In this document: positions 10,801 through 22,126 of the stretch, in pieces
Layout of the letters: the number at the start of each line of letters is the position of its first letter
Position numbering within the stretch: position 1 is the first letter of the stretch
From: Lasiosphaeris hirsuta
Taxonomy: Eukaryota; Ascomycota; Sordariomycetes; Sordariales; Lasiosphaeriaceae
NCBI GenBank assembly: GCA_030549175.1
Contig: JAUKUA010000001.1
Location: 3,658,001-3,722,000 of the forward strand
DNA: 64,000 bases
Direction: 5' to 3'
Made by a program: the position numbers and the translations under genes
Notes under the pieces: generated by a model
What the model was told of the DNA's origin: nothing
Database searches by the model: none
Seen by the model: only the letters and a program-made list of their open reading frames with translations

Positions 10801-12924
10801 GCGAACACTGCCAAAGTAGGGTCCTCCCCCTTTCCCGCACACACCGCATCCTCTGCAGGGCCATCGAGAAACAGGTTGGAAGACGACCGCTTGATATCTC
10901 GCGATACACAGGCCGCGCTTACTGCCATCCCATCTCAAAAGACCACTGCGAGTGATCACAAAGTTCCATCGGTAATCTTTGGTGGCCGCCTGTCTTCCAC
11001 ATCTCACATCTCGCACCTCGCTCGCATATCACCTACCTCACTTCATATATTACAGAGTGCGGTGTCCGCCGCGTCTGATTCTGCTGCTCAAAGCCCCCGT
11101 CCGCCGTCAGCTCCAGGATCACACTCGTGCTTTGGTGAGTGCCCAGTACGGCCGCCGCCACTCTCAACCAACCTTGCGTCCAACGGCGCAGGGTCTAGCT
11201 TCCAAGCGGCGCTCCCCGCTTCCATCCATCCCCATCCTCCTGAAGACGGACTTCTTGCGCGCTCTGCGGTGCTCAGCCTCAGCCGCCGCTCCCGCGTCTC
11301 CCCCATAAATTGCAAGGCTTCCCCTCAGTTCCTCAAGGGCATTGGTGCTTGACCTCGGGTTCTCGTTCCGTCCGAAGGTCTGACGACATCATCATCCTGA
11401 GAGCTCGTTACCCAAGGTCTAAAGGTCACCACGAAGCTCGACAGATCACAAGGTTTGGTTAGGCCCGGCTTTGGAACCAAACCATCGTATCTCGATAGTT
11501 CTTGGCCGTCTCCATTACGACCTTACCCTTCCCACCTTCCATCCGCTTCCCCAGTGACCAACCCCCAGGCAGCTTCAACACTTGACGGCTTGGGCAATTT
11601 CCCATCGATTTACCGCTCCTCTGGCGCTCCATATACGGCGGCTACCAACAGTGCCTCCTTTCTGGCCCCGCCTACGAGTAGACCTACGTTAGGACACGGT
11701 CCCCAAGACCCACTGGCGCCCCCATTCCCCGGTGCCCCCAACTTTTCACCCCTCCCGTCCAGCCCGAACGACTTGCCAGCCCTCGCAGGGCAACTTAAAC
11801 TCGAGCTCCCTGCTCCCCCGCTACAGCGCTGCACTTTCTCCAACGAAAAGTCCCAAGCCACCCTCACTCCCGCCTGGGCCCTTCTGTGTGGTCTCCCCGC
11901 CAATCCGCAAACCCGCGAACCGACCAGACCCGGCCCCCGATTTCGAGCCAAAGCCAGTGAACAAGTCGGGAGGAGTGAGCCATCTCGTCCACCTATATCC
12001 CGACTCCTCCCCCTCCGAAATTTCCTCCCACAGCCCCCATCTTATTGGCGCCCACCACAAGATCTACACTTGAAGTGGAAAGAGAAGAAAAAAAGGTTCC
12101 CTCCCGCCTCCGCCATCACTCTCGCCTTTGTCCGCATCCTATTCGCTCACGCCGGCTTGCGTCTGGCATAGCGACATCCCAAGCAGACTATTTCCCAAGA
12201 AAGTTAGGCGGCTACTTCACTTCAAGCCCGACAGACGTCCCCCGACCATCCACCTACCTCGAGTCACCACCACCAACCTGTGCATCCAACACTTCCAATC
12301 GAGACACAGCACGCACGAAAGAAAAAAAAATTTCTCCCTCACTTTTCTCGATTGCACAACATTCACTGCCTACTCGGTACTAGATTGCGCCTTCCCCCCT
12401 CTGCTTTGTGGCACTGCTGTTGGATTTTTGATCCTTCTGCCTTTCAATTTTGAGTCATAGCCAATTCGGCTGCCACCTCGCCGTATTTGCAACTCCGCCT
12501 AATGGCGATTTGATCGCCTTCAGAACACCGAGCGATATTTATTTCCCTCTTCAAGTATGTACATCACCAAGTCTTCGCTACGCGTTTCTTAATGTCTTCG
12601 GGTAAGGCATTCTTACCCACCTCACCCACAATCCCCGCGCTCCAGTCGATTGCTATTGTTCGTCACTGGAGCCGATACTCCATCATTCACTGCTGTCATT
12701 CCCTTCTGCTTGCCTCGTTTCATGTGCCTCCAAGAATTGACGATATAATCCAACTCCTTCCCCCTCGCACAGCCCGTTCCTAACCTTGTGCCGTTCTAGT
12801 TACCCCTCCCCCATTAGGGCAGTATTCGACATACAGGCCGTCAGCACTTCGCCCCGAAGTCGAGAGGCGGCCTTCCGATATCCGCATCAACCGCTCTCTC
12901 ACCCTGAAAACCCACCCCCACAAC
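7894..12924. other. Intergenic region: SFT2 promoter and long upstream region of the bHLH gene
   Basis: Five kilobases without a supported gene. The SFT2 promoter is at the left, with a CACGTG E-box at 8755-8760. From about 10.9 kb onward the plus strand is rich in C and T and poor in G, as is common ahead of fungal transcription start sites. It therefore carries long open frames, such as 11455-12171 (Pro/Ser-rich, but without an ATG start). A TATATAAA box lies at 9600-9607 on the plus strand with no clear gene behind it. Confidence 0.55.
12555..12799 (+). other. Probable 5' UTR intron of the bHLH gene, containing a uORF
   Basis: The donor is GTATGT at 12555. A CCTAACC branch-like site ends about 12 nt before a TTCTAG acceptor at 12799. 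The 245-nt intron would lie just upstream of the coding start at 12925. It encloses an upstream ATG-initiated ORF of 63 codons (12592-12783), which splicing would remove. No transcript evidence is available here. Confidence 0.45.
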
Positions 12925-14511
12925 ATGGCACACAACAACTTTCAGATGGGCGGCCACGGCGCCAACGCCATCGACCCAAATGACTTGAACATGAGTGGAA
13001 ATTACCAGTCATCCTTCCAGAACAACTACTCGAGCCATGGCAATCCGTCAAATGCCTTTTCCAGTGGCTCCGCGCTATTTGGCGACGACGAGCTATTAGA
13101 TGGTCTCAGCAGCCCAACAGACGCCCAGGCTGGAATGCAGGGTCACGGACAGGAGTTCGGTAGTATGAACGACATGAGTATGGCGTATGCGCCAGGCATC
13201 TACAGTAGCCACCATGGGCTGCCCATGGAGCAACCCCACGGGTTTTCGAGCACGCCAGATGGAGATCCTATTCAGAGCCCATTTGTGCACAACTTTGGCC
13301 AATATCGCCAAATGCAACATCCCCAGTCCTTCGGTGGAACACTACAATCACCTCTATCCTACGCGGGATCCCCTCTAGCAGGCTCGGACATGAACAATGA
13401 GGGTGGCGACCCGAGCTTTCTGAACGCGAAAGCTCGTGCGCGTATACCGCAGGCCGCTCAGCGCAAAACCCCAACCGCCAGAAGCCCGCTGACGCCCAAG
13501 ACTCAGGCCATGGCGAGTCTTTCGATGAACTCAGAAACAGGCTTTGGCGCTCGGCCAATCGGGGCAGGCGGGGGACATCATGAAAAATCGCACTCTGGGC
13601 AATGGATACAGACTCCGAACAGCTTGTCATCGTTTCCCGGATCTGGTTTTTCATCTCCGCTGCAAGCAAGCCACCTTCACAGTGCGCAAATAAACGACAT
13701 CCTGCTAAAAGGCGGCACTTCGATGCCTGCGAAGCTCGGTGCCACTTCCACAGCGGTGTCCTCACAGGAAGCCAAGCGGAAGCGGAGGCGAGAGTCACAC
13801 AACCTAGTAGAGAGACGACGACGCGATAACATCAACGAGCGCATTCAAGATCTGAGTAAACTGGTCCCCCTGCATCGACTCGAAGATGAAAAGATCAGGA
13901 AAGCAATACAAAACGGAACCCCTCTCTCGCCAACACTAGCGGGCATCTCGAGTCCATCGCAAGCAACTTCAACTCTTGCCGGGCCTGGTGCCCGACGAGC
14001 CACCGGGGGTGCGGCTGGCAATATCACGACGGGCCTACCGATCGAAGAGAAGGACAAGGGTCCTAACAAAGGGGATATTTTGAACGGCGCCGTTAGCTGG
14101 ACTCGGGATCTTATGTGGATGCTCCATGTGAAGCTTCAACAGCAAGAGGAGCTCATAAATGCGCTTTTGGAAAGAGGCGGCTCGGTCCCATTCGAGCTTA
14201 CCGATGACGAGCGACGTATGCAGACGGAGCTCATGGAAGCTTTGGCCAAGAATGAAGAAGGCGATCCCAAGGCCTTTTCATACACGCGCACCGCTGGAAC
14301 CGGCCTTCGGGTTCCCCACCACACCAACTACAAGGGTGAGCCCCTGAACGGCAACGGCAGCTCGCACGATCATATCTCCATCAGCCCGGATGGCGATGGC
14401 GCTTCAGGAGCGGGCGTTGACATGCTCGACAACGACTTCCTAGAGTATGACGACGAAGTCGACGACATCAACTTCAAGGAGGAAGATGAGTACATGGACA
14501 TGGGTCATTAA
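12925..14511 (+). CDS. bHLH transcription factor with a long loop
   Basis: One uninterrupted exon encoding 528 residues. The first 280 or so are disordered, rich in Ser, Gly, Asn, Gln and Pro. A basic region follows (KRKRRRESHNLVERRRRDNINERI from about residue 284, with the E-box-contacting His292, Glu296 and Arg residues). Helix 1 runs to about 315 (LSKLVPLH). Helix 2 begins only near residue 382 (GPNKGDILNGAVSWTRDLMWMLHVKL) and runs into a short Gln/Glu-rich coiled segment. The loop is thus about 65 residues, rich in Ser/Thr-Pro sites. The C-terminus is acidic. This matches the fungal HLH proteins sometimes labelled GlcD gamma. The ESHNLVERRRR signature predicts nuclear binding to CANNTG sites as a dimer. 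I do not know the targets. The start is the ATG after CCACAAC, and upstream in-frame sequence is non-coding in character. Confidence 0.88.
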   Translation: MAHNNFQMGGHGANAIDPNDLNMSGNYQSSFQNNYSSHGNPSNAFSSGSALFGDDELLDGLSSPTDAQAGMQGHGQEFGSMNDMSMAYAPGIYSSHHGLPMEQPHGFSSTPDGDPIQSPFVHNFGQYRQMQHPQSFGGTLQSPLSYAGSPLAGSDMNNEGGDPSFLNAKARARIPQAAQRKTPTARSPLTPKTQAMASLSMNSETGFGARPIGAGGGHHEKSHSGQWIQTPNSLSSFPGSGFSSPLQASHLHSAQINDILLKGGTSMPAKLGATSTAVSSQEAKRKRRRESHNLVERRRRDNINERIQDLSKLVPLHRLEDEKIRKAIQNGTPLSPTLAGISSPSQATSTLAGPGARRATGGAAGNITTGLPIEEKDKGPNKGDILNGAVSWTRDLMWMLHVKLQQQEELINALLERGGSVPFELTDDERRMQTELMEALAKNEEGDPKAFSYTRTAGTGLRVPHHTNYKGEPLNGNGSSHDHISISPDGDGASGAGVDMLDNDFLEYDDEVDDINFKEEDEYMDMGH

Positions 14512-15122
14512 TTGTTGGGGTCCGAGTTACGGGCTCGATGGTCGTTTTGGGCGTTTCTCTCTAGCCTATTTTTGGGCGTGGATATCCTACTCGTCGCCTG
14601 GCTTCTTTCGTGCCGGCTCGGAGCTTGGCTTTGAGCTCACTGTCTGCACTTTCTTTCTCTCTCTTTACACTTCCGTGGGGTTCTAGGTAGCATTTTATGG
14701 AACATTCGGGGGGCCGGGGGCGATGGGTTAGGCGCACAAGTCGGGGTGGTTGGGTTTGGGCATGAATCTGACAGACTCATCAGCGGGAAATACTCCGGCG
14801 AGATGGATGGGACCTGTTTGGTTTTCTCGTCATTGTTTTTCTCTTTAATGGTTGTTCCTCAACACCTGCGATGATACCTGAGGATAGGACCGGAACTGGG
14901 CAGTATTCCTCTTTTTTTAGGGCTTTTATTTTTCTTTGTGCTGCGTCTTTTTCCACGACAATGTTTATACAAACATACTTATTGCATTAGCTTGTTGACA
15001 AGCCACACTGCTTGTGAACCTTTGGACTTCTAATAATACATATACCAACACATTTACTTGCGCATCACTGTTTCAGATATCGGCCCCTATTCTTTGCACT
15101 GTACATATCCAGTCGTAGATTA
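14512..15122. other. Convergent 3' flanks of the bHLH gene and NPR3
   Basis: About 610 nt between two stop codons on opposite strands. It is T-rich on the plus strand near 14890-15060, as expected for 3' UTR and polyadenylation regions. No gene or repeat was seen. Confidence 0.6.
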
Positions 15123-17768
15123 TCACCAGTGCCGGACACAGAGGAGATACTCGCTCATTGCCGTTAGTAAATTCCACACATCTTTCCGTTTCATGTCCTC
15201 TTGGAGGGCAATCCTTTCCAAGGCCGACTGCCCATTGAAGTATTTGGAAAACTTGCCCCAGGCATCAGCCACCCTCCCATCATCCTTCGCGGTAGTATGG
15301 GCGTCTCTGCCCTGCTTCGCAACTCCGACGGGGGCACCGCCCCTATTCCCGTGTATGCTGTTGTTACTGACGTTTCTGTCGCGCGAAATCCTAGCCGTAG
15401 CGCTGCTTGCCAGTGCAGCCGACCGGCCCCGTAGCCTCTTTTCGATCACGCTCAAATATAGACTCTCTTTACCCGTCGCCTTCTTAGCGTCGAGGATAAT
15501 GTGCGGAGACGTGCCGACCAGGTGCTTGGCCGCGTTGACGCTCGGATGGGCTGTCTGCTCGGGTACCGCCTTGCGCGCGTGCGCCGTCGCGCGCTCGGCA
15601 AGTTCGCGGGCGGCCTTGTCGGCGATGCGCTCTAGACGCGCCTTCTCGGCTGCCTTCTCAGCAGCAGTCGGTTGCTGGGATGTGGTGGCGGGGGTCATGG
15701 CGAGGGAGGTGTTGATGTGTGCTGTGATATGAGACTGAGGGTCGGAGAGCGTTCGGCGCGGAGATGGGGGAGTCAGATCTGGGTCGGAGGACTGATGGGG
15801 GGCCAAAGATTGCGAGTGGGAGAGGGAAAGGTCGCGGAGGGTAGTGACCGAGGAGGCCACGTCGGATGGCTCATCATCGGCGGTCAGGGAGAGGAAACTT
15901 GAGCTCATCCCAAAGCCGGCGACTGCTACATCGCCTAGTGCGGCGGCACCGGTAGAGGAAGACGGGGCGGCGTTGGCGCCGCTCTGGGATCGCTTGGTGC
16001 GCGCAATGTCCTCGGCTTCGAGGGCGTACTCGACTTCATAGATAATCTCCGGCCAGACAACGACATAGGCGAACGTGCACAGCTGCGTGACCCAGCCCCC
16101 ACGCATAAGCCAGGCCAGCATGGCCATGTAGACTGGACGATGGGCTTTGCTGGGGCAGTGCAGCTTGTACGGGCGCGGGGAAACGCTCAACTCGGCGAGA
16201 AAGTTGGGAAGCGCGGGCAACAGGGGAAACTGGCGCGCCCATCGGGCGGTGGCTTGTGGGAGCTTGCGCATATCGCAATTTGGGTTCACGATGTACATGT
16301 CCCGGGCATGCAGTGGGGGGATGGCGATGGCCCGGCGCCAGTAAATAAAGTGTTGGGCATACTTCCGCACTTGGAGGGGAGTAAGAACGTTGCTGGACTG
16401 TTGTCCTACTTGATAGAAGCTGCGTGAGTGTAAGTCTGATAATAGGGGGCGGGATACGAGCAAGGGGGACGTGGCTCACGATAACGTTGGCTTACAATGC
16501 CGTACAAATTCAATCATGGAGACTGTCGTGTCATCCGGGTCGCCCTGCAGCTCAGCAGATATCTTCTTCTCGTCGGCTAGAAGCAGAAGGCCAAAGTTCT
16601 TGTCGAGATAACTAGGCTCCTCGACGGCTTCGTCACTTATCAGCGAGTTCGCCGTAGTCATCCACAGACCGCACTCATCTCCCTCGAGGTCTTGTGGAAT
16701 ATCGGATATGTGGAAAGGCACGGGTATTTGAACGGAATGGGTCACCATGCCCTCAATCGTTTCCAGCTGTAGTGCGGCAATCTTGTTCTGGGACACAGCG
16801 TCGTATATATCCTGCATCGACTGGGCTAGGCTCGAGTTTTGCAGGATATCCTCCCATAGGGCACTCATATTCCGCTCTGCACAAGTGGTCAGTCACGTAG
16901 CCCACGCAAGGTTTGTGGCTGGGAGATGCGCACTGTCTTCGCGGCCTTTATCCTTGAGGGCGAGTATTTTCTTGGATTCCTTCCACACAAAGTCACTCCG
17001 CTGTTGGCAGTACTTGTAGGCCTTGTTGATCTTTTTGATAATGTGCACAAACATGACATCGACAAGGTCCTTCACTTCGTGTTTCTTTGGCTTGAGAAAG
17101 AAGACGAGATTGAACATGGTCATGGAACTCTTCTTATCCTCGGCCTCGTCCGCCGTCTTGGCCGTGCCCTTGGCCGGGTCGCGGCCCTCGGACTGGTCTT
17201 CAGATACGCCCTTCTCACCACTTCTGTTGGCAGAATCCGTGTCTCCGGGTGCGACCCCTTCATCGTCCCTTCTAGCGGCAGCGCCTGCATCCTTCCGCTG
17301 CTGCCTCTTCTTCTTACGCCATACGCCATTCTCAGGCACATATATGGGATACGACACGCAGTAAAGGGGGTCTAGGGAGACTTGGAAGAGCCTCTTGTGG
17401 TAGGCTCTCGCAGGGGTCAGGATGTTCTCCAGGTCTTTGGTTGGAAAGCCGGCGACGTGCTCCCAGGGAACGATCTGGGTACCGCTCTCAGTCACGAGGT
17501 GGTCGTCGTGATTCCACTGGGCGAGGTTTGCCGGGTGCGGGGCAGACGGGGCACTTGTCTCGAAGCCGTCCAATCTCGAGGGGCGTGTGAGCAGCAGGTC
17601 GTTGTCGTCATCGGCATCCTTACCGCACTCTGGCCGGGTCCCGGATAGGCCTGGAGCCGGCACCAGCTGCGGATAGTGAAAGACAAATCTCGGGCCGTCC
17701 CGGGAGCGATTTATGACGAGGGCGACCCCGAGGAAGTTGGAAGGACTAGGCAGGACAGGGAGCGCCAT
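15123..17768 (-). CDS. NPR3: Nitrogen permease regulator 3 (SEACIT/GATOR1 subunit)
   Basis: Npr3 with Npr2 and Iml1 forms SEACIT (GATOR1), which restrains TORC1 at the vacuole when amino acids are scarce. Three exons (17768-16934, 16876-16480, 16419-15123) give 842 residues. Introns are 57 and 60 nt, with GTGCGC/GCAG and GTGAGC/GCAG ends and matching phases. The N-terminal longin-like part starts MALPVLPSPSNFLGVALVINRSRDGPRFVFHYP. A charged linker follows (about residues 150-205), then SSMTMFNLVFFLKPKKHEVKDLVDVMF. The middle exon begins RNMSALWEDILQ. The junction KPTLS/FYQVGQQSSNVLTPLQVRKYAQHFIYWRRA is a family hallmark. The C-terminal third has a long Ser-rich insert and then a conserved tail (DVWNLLTAMSEYLLCVRHW). 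The gene is divergent from the ethanolamine kinase gene, 889 bp away. Confidence 0.92.
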
Positions 17769-18657
17769 GAATGCAGAGTGCGCCCAAGTGCGCCGAAGCG
17801 CGGGACCGAGTGACGACGCGTTTTGATGGTGAGGGTTGATGGTAGTTCAGGAGTGATGCGTGACGCGACTGACAGATGCAAGACGGTGCCGAGTCTATGT
17901 GCTGCCACAAGGGCAGAGTGGCGTGCGGGGACGCGGGGACCCTGATGGATGACGCTTGTGCAGCGCTCACAGGGGCCAGGGAAAAAGGGAAAATGGATGG
18001 CGGGATGGCGGGGGTGTGGCTAGAAGAAGCCTGCTGTTACGTTTGCCAACTTTGACAGCAAAGCGCCCGCTCATCCGCTGCTGGAAGCGGGATGGATGGG
18101 TGTGGGGTGTGGTGGGTGTGCGCAGATGTGGGACAGCCGTGGCGATGACGACTTTGCTGGTGGTCCCGTTCGAGGCCGTTCGAGCGGCGAGCGCGTGCAA
18201 ACGGGCAGCTGATCGTGTGTCCCTGCGACAGGACTACACACTCCCTTACTTTCAGCAACGAGTAGTCGATCCAGGCTTGCTAAATCAGCTATAAACCAAC
18301 ATACGATCCACTCTTTTCCCTCATGTCTCGTTTGCCTGTCGCTTGTTGACTAGGTAGGAAACCGCGTTCCTGGTCTTGGTTGCTGCCGACATTTACGTGC
18401 CCACCGCTCTGCCTGTCGTTCGCTCTACCAAAAAAAAAAAAAAAAAAAAAAACTAGCCAGCAATTTCGTTTCCCCTAGAGCAACAACCACTGCATAACTT
18501 TCTCCTTTCGCAACCTCTCCTGAACCAGACCTCCATCGGGACAACTCAGCCCAACGACAAGCCAGATTTTGATTTCTCCTTGCAACCGACAAACGAACGT
18601 CGCTCCCTAATTCTCGGCCGCAGAGCTTCCCGACTAGCACCCACCCCCCCTTCCGCC
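17769..18657. promoter_or_regulatory. Divergent promoter between NPR3 and ethanolamine kinase, with an A23 tract
   Basis: 889 bp separate two start codons pointing away from each other. It includes a run of 23 A at 18430-18452, about 206 bp before the ethanolamine kinase ATG. Poly(dA:dT) tracts of this kind usually exclude nucleosomes in fungal promoters. The stretch next to the kinase start is C- and T-rich. Confidence 0.6.
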
Positions 18658-20037
18658 ATGGCTGTCGGAGGAGAAAACGGGGGCCACCAAAACGGCCAGA
18701 ACGGCGAATTCAACGGCAACGGTAACGGCGTCGACCACCATATCCGTTATATCCCTCTCCCGTACAAAACATCGGAGTCCAATGACTCGGCCCTTCGCCT
18801 CGTACTAGCCGTCCGCCCGCAATGGGCCGATGCCGGCTCTAACGTTGAATTTGTGCGCTTCACCGACGGCATCACCAACACCCTGCTTAAGGCCATCAAC
18901 AAGAAGGCTGGGCTCTCCAAGGACGAGGTGGACAAGGAGGCCATCTTGTTGCGCGCATACGGAAACGGCACAGACCTCATCATCGACCGACACCGTGAGA
19001 CCCAGAACCACGAGTTGCTCATGAAGCATGGCCTCGCCCCCGAGCTTCTCGGCCGCTTCGAGAACGGAATGCTGTACCGCTTCGTACAGGGGACCGTGAC
19101 CCAGCCCGAGGATCTTCGAAAGCCCACAATCTACAAAGCCGTGGCTCACCGCCTCGCTCAATGGCACGCTGTCGTGCCCTGCATCCCTGGCCGGACGGGA
19201 CACAGCCGTAAGGGCTCCAAGACGGAGGCGTACACAGGACCCGTTGGTGCTCTCGGGGACGCCGAGTTCCAGCATGCCCTTGATCAAGTGGCACCTGGAA
19301 AACCCTCTCCCAATGTGTGGACCGTTATGCAGAAGTGGATATTTGCGCTTCCGACAGAAACAGAGATGCAGAGGGCTCGCCAGGCCGAGCTACAAACGGA
19401 GCTCACAGGACTTGTCATCGAACTGAGCCAGCGGCCAGGGCTGGGCGCCAATGGGGTAAGTTGACTGGAGAATACACAAAACAGACCTACCGCTAACAAG
19501 ACCGACCAGCTTGTCTTCGCGCACTGCGACCTCCTCAGCGGTAACGTCATCGTGCTACCCAAGTCGCACGCAACAACTAGCGGAAAAACCGCCGAGACTG
19601 TGACGTTTATCGACTACGAATACGCCACCCCCTCCCCCGCGGCATTTGACATCGCAAACCACTTTGCCGAGTGGGGCGGTTTCGACTGCGACTTCAGTGT
19701 GCTACCAACCCGCGCGCAACGTCGCGAGTTCGTTACCGATTATATCCATGCCTATTTCAGCATGCTCCCTGAGCAGCCCAACGCCCCTGTGGACGAGGCC
19801 GCCGAGGTTGAGAAGCTTCTTGCCGAAATAGATGTTTTTCGAGGCCTGCCTGGCTTCTACTGGGGCATCTGGGCGCTAATCCAGGCTACCATTTCCGAGA
19901 TCGACTTTGATTACGCAACATACGCTGAAACGAGACTGGGCGAGTACTGGGCCTGGCGCGGCGAGCAGTCGGGCGACCGCCAGCGCTCCGGACAGGAGAT
20001 TCCACTCCGGGAGAGAAGATGGGCTCAGGAGAAGTGA
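18658..20037 (+). CDS. EKI1: Ethanolamine kinase (choline/ethanolamine kinase family)
   Basis: The enzyme phosphorylates ethanolamine with ATP, the first step of the CDP-ethanolamine route to phosphatidylethanolamine in the cytosol. Two exons, 18658-19455 and 19510-20037, are joined across a 54-nt intron (GTAAGT, ACCAG; phase 0) and give 441 residues. Visible motifs are FVRFTDGITNTLLKA (nucleotide-binding loop), LLRAYGNGTDLIIDR, the Brenner phosphotransferase motif HCDLLSGNVIV (His271, Asp273, Asn278) and FIDYEYA (Asp301). PAAFDIANHFAEWGGFDCDF and GLPGFYWGIWALIQA follow and are typical of ethanolamine rather than choline kinases. The N-terminal 25 residues are rich in Gly and Asn. The ATG at 18658 (GCCATGGCT context) is chosen. 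The frame is open further upstream but has no ATG there. Confidence 0.92.
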
Positions 20038-20674
20038 TTTAAGGTCCCAAGTAAATGAAACTTTATTTCTTCACGGGCGTATTCTGGTTTTTGCATTCTT
20101 CGCATCGACAAGATGACCGCGGGGCGTGAAAACGGGGTGTTTTGGAGTCGGCATGTTGTCACTTGCATGGGTTGACAAGGCGATCATTCAACATGGACTC
20201 GGGGTATACCCGTTTACGGTTTGTGGGCTTTTAGGATAGATACCTCGTTTCAGCGGTGCCCACGGCGGGCTTCGACTCTTATTTTGGACAGACGAGGGAG
20301 GCGGAGAGGGGGGTGGCAAGAGACAAGCCACAGAGGCTACAGAGGTGATGAAGAAAAAAGGAAAAAATAGTAAAACATCGAAATTTTTCAACAAACTCAT
20401 GTCGTCTCTCCGCGCTTTATTATCTGGTTTGAAATCACAAGTGAAGTTGACAAGCCCTGAACGTGGGGCAGACCGAAAACCGGTCGGGCTGGGAACATCG
20501 GATCAAATTGAGCTCAATTTTTTGCATTGATTTTAACTGTATGTACGATACTCTAGACAGGCTACCAATACCCCTATTGTTGAAGACCCTCAGCCCCTAC
20601 CCTGTTTATTCTCGGCCAGAACGCCATGACTAAATGTCGTGTTGAACACGTGGAAAAAAAGACCACACCCCTTC
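20038..20674. other. Convergent 3' flanks of EKI1 and GCV1
   Basis: About 640 nt between convergent stop codons, A/T-rich around 20340-20530. A CACGTG is present near 20646-20651. No gene was seen. Confidence 0.6.
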
Positions 20675-22126
20675 CTAAACACCCTTCCAATACCTCGACG
20701 GAACAAACGGCATCTTCGTGACGACGGCCTTTCGCGGCCGCCCGCGCACTACAACATCAACCTCGGTTCCGGCCTTGTGGAACCCATCGCAAACGTAACC
20801 CATGGCGATGTTCTTGCCCAGCGTGGGACTCGGGCAGCCGCTCGTGACGGACCCAAGCTTGACCACTTCCTTGCCTTCCTCGGTACGGCTGACAATCTCG
20901 GCGCCCTCTCTCGCCGGTGCGCCGTCGATCACCAGCCCGACGCGGCGGCGCGCGATGCCGGCACCGCCCTTGCTCTTCGGGATTAGCTGTGCCGCAATGA
21001 CATCGGCGCCATAAAACCCCGCGTCGGCCGACCGCCGCTCCTTGGGAATAATCCAGCTGAGCCCGGCCTCGACGGGCGTGGTGGTGTCGTCGAGGTCGTG
21101 GCCGTACAGACACATGCCGGCCTCGAGACGGAGGCTGTCGCGGGAGCCGAGCCCGGCAAATTGGACCTTGGCTGGGCCGCCAGCGGCTAGCAGAGCCTCG
21201 GTGACGTCGACGGTCTCATCGGCGGGGATTGAGATCTCGAAGCCGTCTTCGCCTGTGTACCCCCCGCGACTGATTAGTAGCGGGCTGCTGAGTTGCATGC
21301 CGCGCAGCTTGAGGCGGGCGTAGGCCGAGTGGCCGAAATACAGCTTCTTGAGATCTACGCCTGCTGACTCGTCGAGCGCTGCAGCGAGCACGGCCTCGGC
21401 GTCGGGGCCTTGCAGAGCTACGAGGCCCCAGCCGTGGAGCTGCTCCTGGCTGACTTGCAAGTCTCCGTGTTCGGCGTTCCATTTTGCGATCTCCTGGTCC
21501 AGATAGACATCATCCTTCTCGCGGCACGCTGCGTTGGTGACAACGTACAGCTTTCCCCCGGGCAGCCTAGTGACTATGGTGTCGTCGACAATTCCGCCTG
21601 ACCCGTCGGCGTGCAGTAAACAAGATAAAGTGCTGCGGTGGGGTGGCAGCACCTCGACACCACTGGGCGTGATGCGCTGGAGGAAGAGCGAGGCGCCGGG
21701 GCCGGTAAATATGCGTTGTACCATATGGCTAACATCGAAGATAGAACTGTGCTCGCGCGTAAAGGCGTGCGACTGGCCGACCGACAGGCCCGTGTATTGG
21801 ACTGGCATGTGAAAACCGCCGAAGGGGACCATCTTGGCGCCATGGGCGAGGTGGAGGTCGTAGAGGGGCGTTTTCGCGAGCTTTGAGGACGACGAGGACG
21901 ACACATGGCGGACGCTGGAGATTATTGGCCTGGAGAAGGCGGTGTCCAAGCGGGGGCCAGTTATGGGCGCGGACGTGGGTGGCGGCGGCGAGCTTCGTGA
22001 TGAGAGGGCACGGCGGGACAAGACGACGCCGAGCGAGGTCGGGGCGGATGACGTAGCGGTGAACAGCGAGCTCTTGTAGACGCCGCGGAGGGCGCTGCGC
22101 GCCGTCGCTGACCTTGCGCTCTGCAT
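20675..22126 (-). CDS. GCV1: Aminomethyltransferase, glycine cleavage T protein (mitochondrial)
   Basis: T protein of the mitochondrial glycine decarboxylase complex. It transfers the aminomethyl carbon from lipoyl-H protein to tetrahydrofolate, releasing ammonia. One exon of 483 residues. The first 80 or so residues are rich in Ser, Arg and Ala with few acids (MQSARSATARSALRGVYKSS), as expected of a matrix-targeting sequence. The GcvT domain starts at KTPLYDLHLAHGAKMVPFGGFHMPVQY. It continues with FDVSHMVQRIFTGP, GGIVDDTIVTRL, ISRGGYTGEDGFEIS, GLGSRDSLRLEAGMCLYGHDLDD and, at the C-terminus, GSVTSGCPSPTLGKNIAMGYV, ending RYWKGV. All are family landmarks and the length is normal. It lies 372 bp downstream of PRP16 on the same strand. 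Confidence 0.96.
   Translation of the reverse strand: MQSARSATARSALRGVYKSSLFTATSSAPTSLGVVLSRRALSSRSSPPPPTSAPITGPRLDTAFSRPIISSVRHVSSSSSSKLAKTPLYDLHLAHGAKMVPFGGFHMPVQYTGLSVGQSHAFTREHSSIFDVSHMVQRIFTGPGASLFLQRITPSGVEVLPPHRSTLSCLLHADGSGGIVDDTIVTRLPGGKLYVVTNAACREKDDVYLDQEIAKWNAEHGDLQVSQEQLHGWGLVALQGPDAEAVLAAALDESAGVDLKKLYFGHSAYARLKLRGMQLSSPLLISRGGYTGEDGFEISIPADETVDVTEALLAAGGPAKVQFAGLGSRDSLRLEAGMCLYGHDLDDTTTPVEAGLSWIIPKERRSADAGFYGADVIAAQLIPKSKGGAGIARRRVGLVIDGAPAREGAEIVSRTEEGKEVVKLGSVTSGCPSPTLGKNIAMGYVCDGFHKAGTEVDVVVRGRPRKAVVTKMPFVPSRYWKGV

Noticed and set aside
11455..12171. Pro/Ser-rich open frame of 238 codons upstream of the bHLH gene
   Set aside because: It opens at TTG, lies in a C/T-rich promoter-like stretch where stop codons are rare, and shows no domain.
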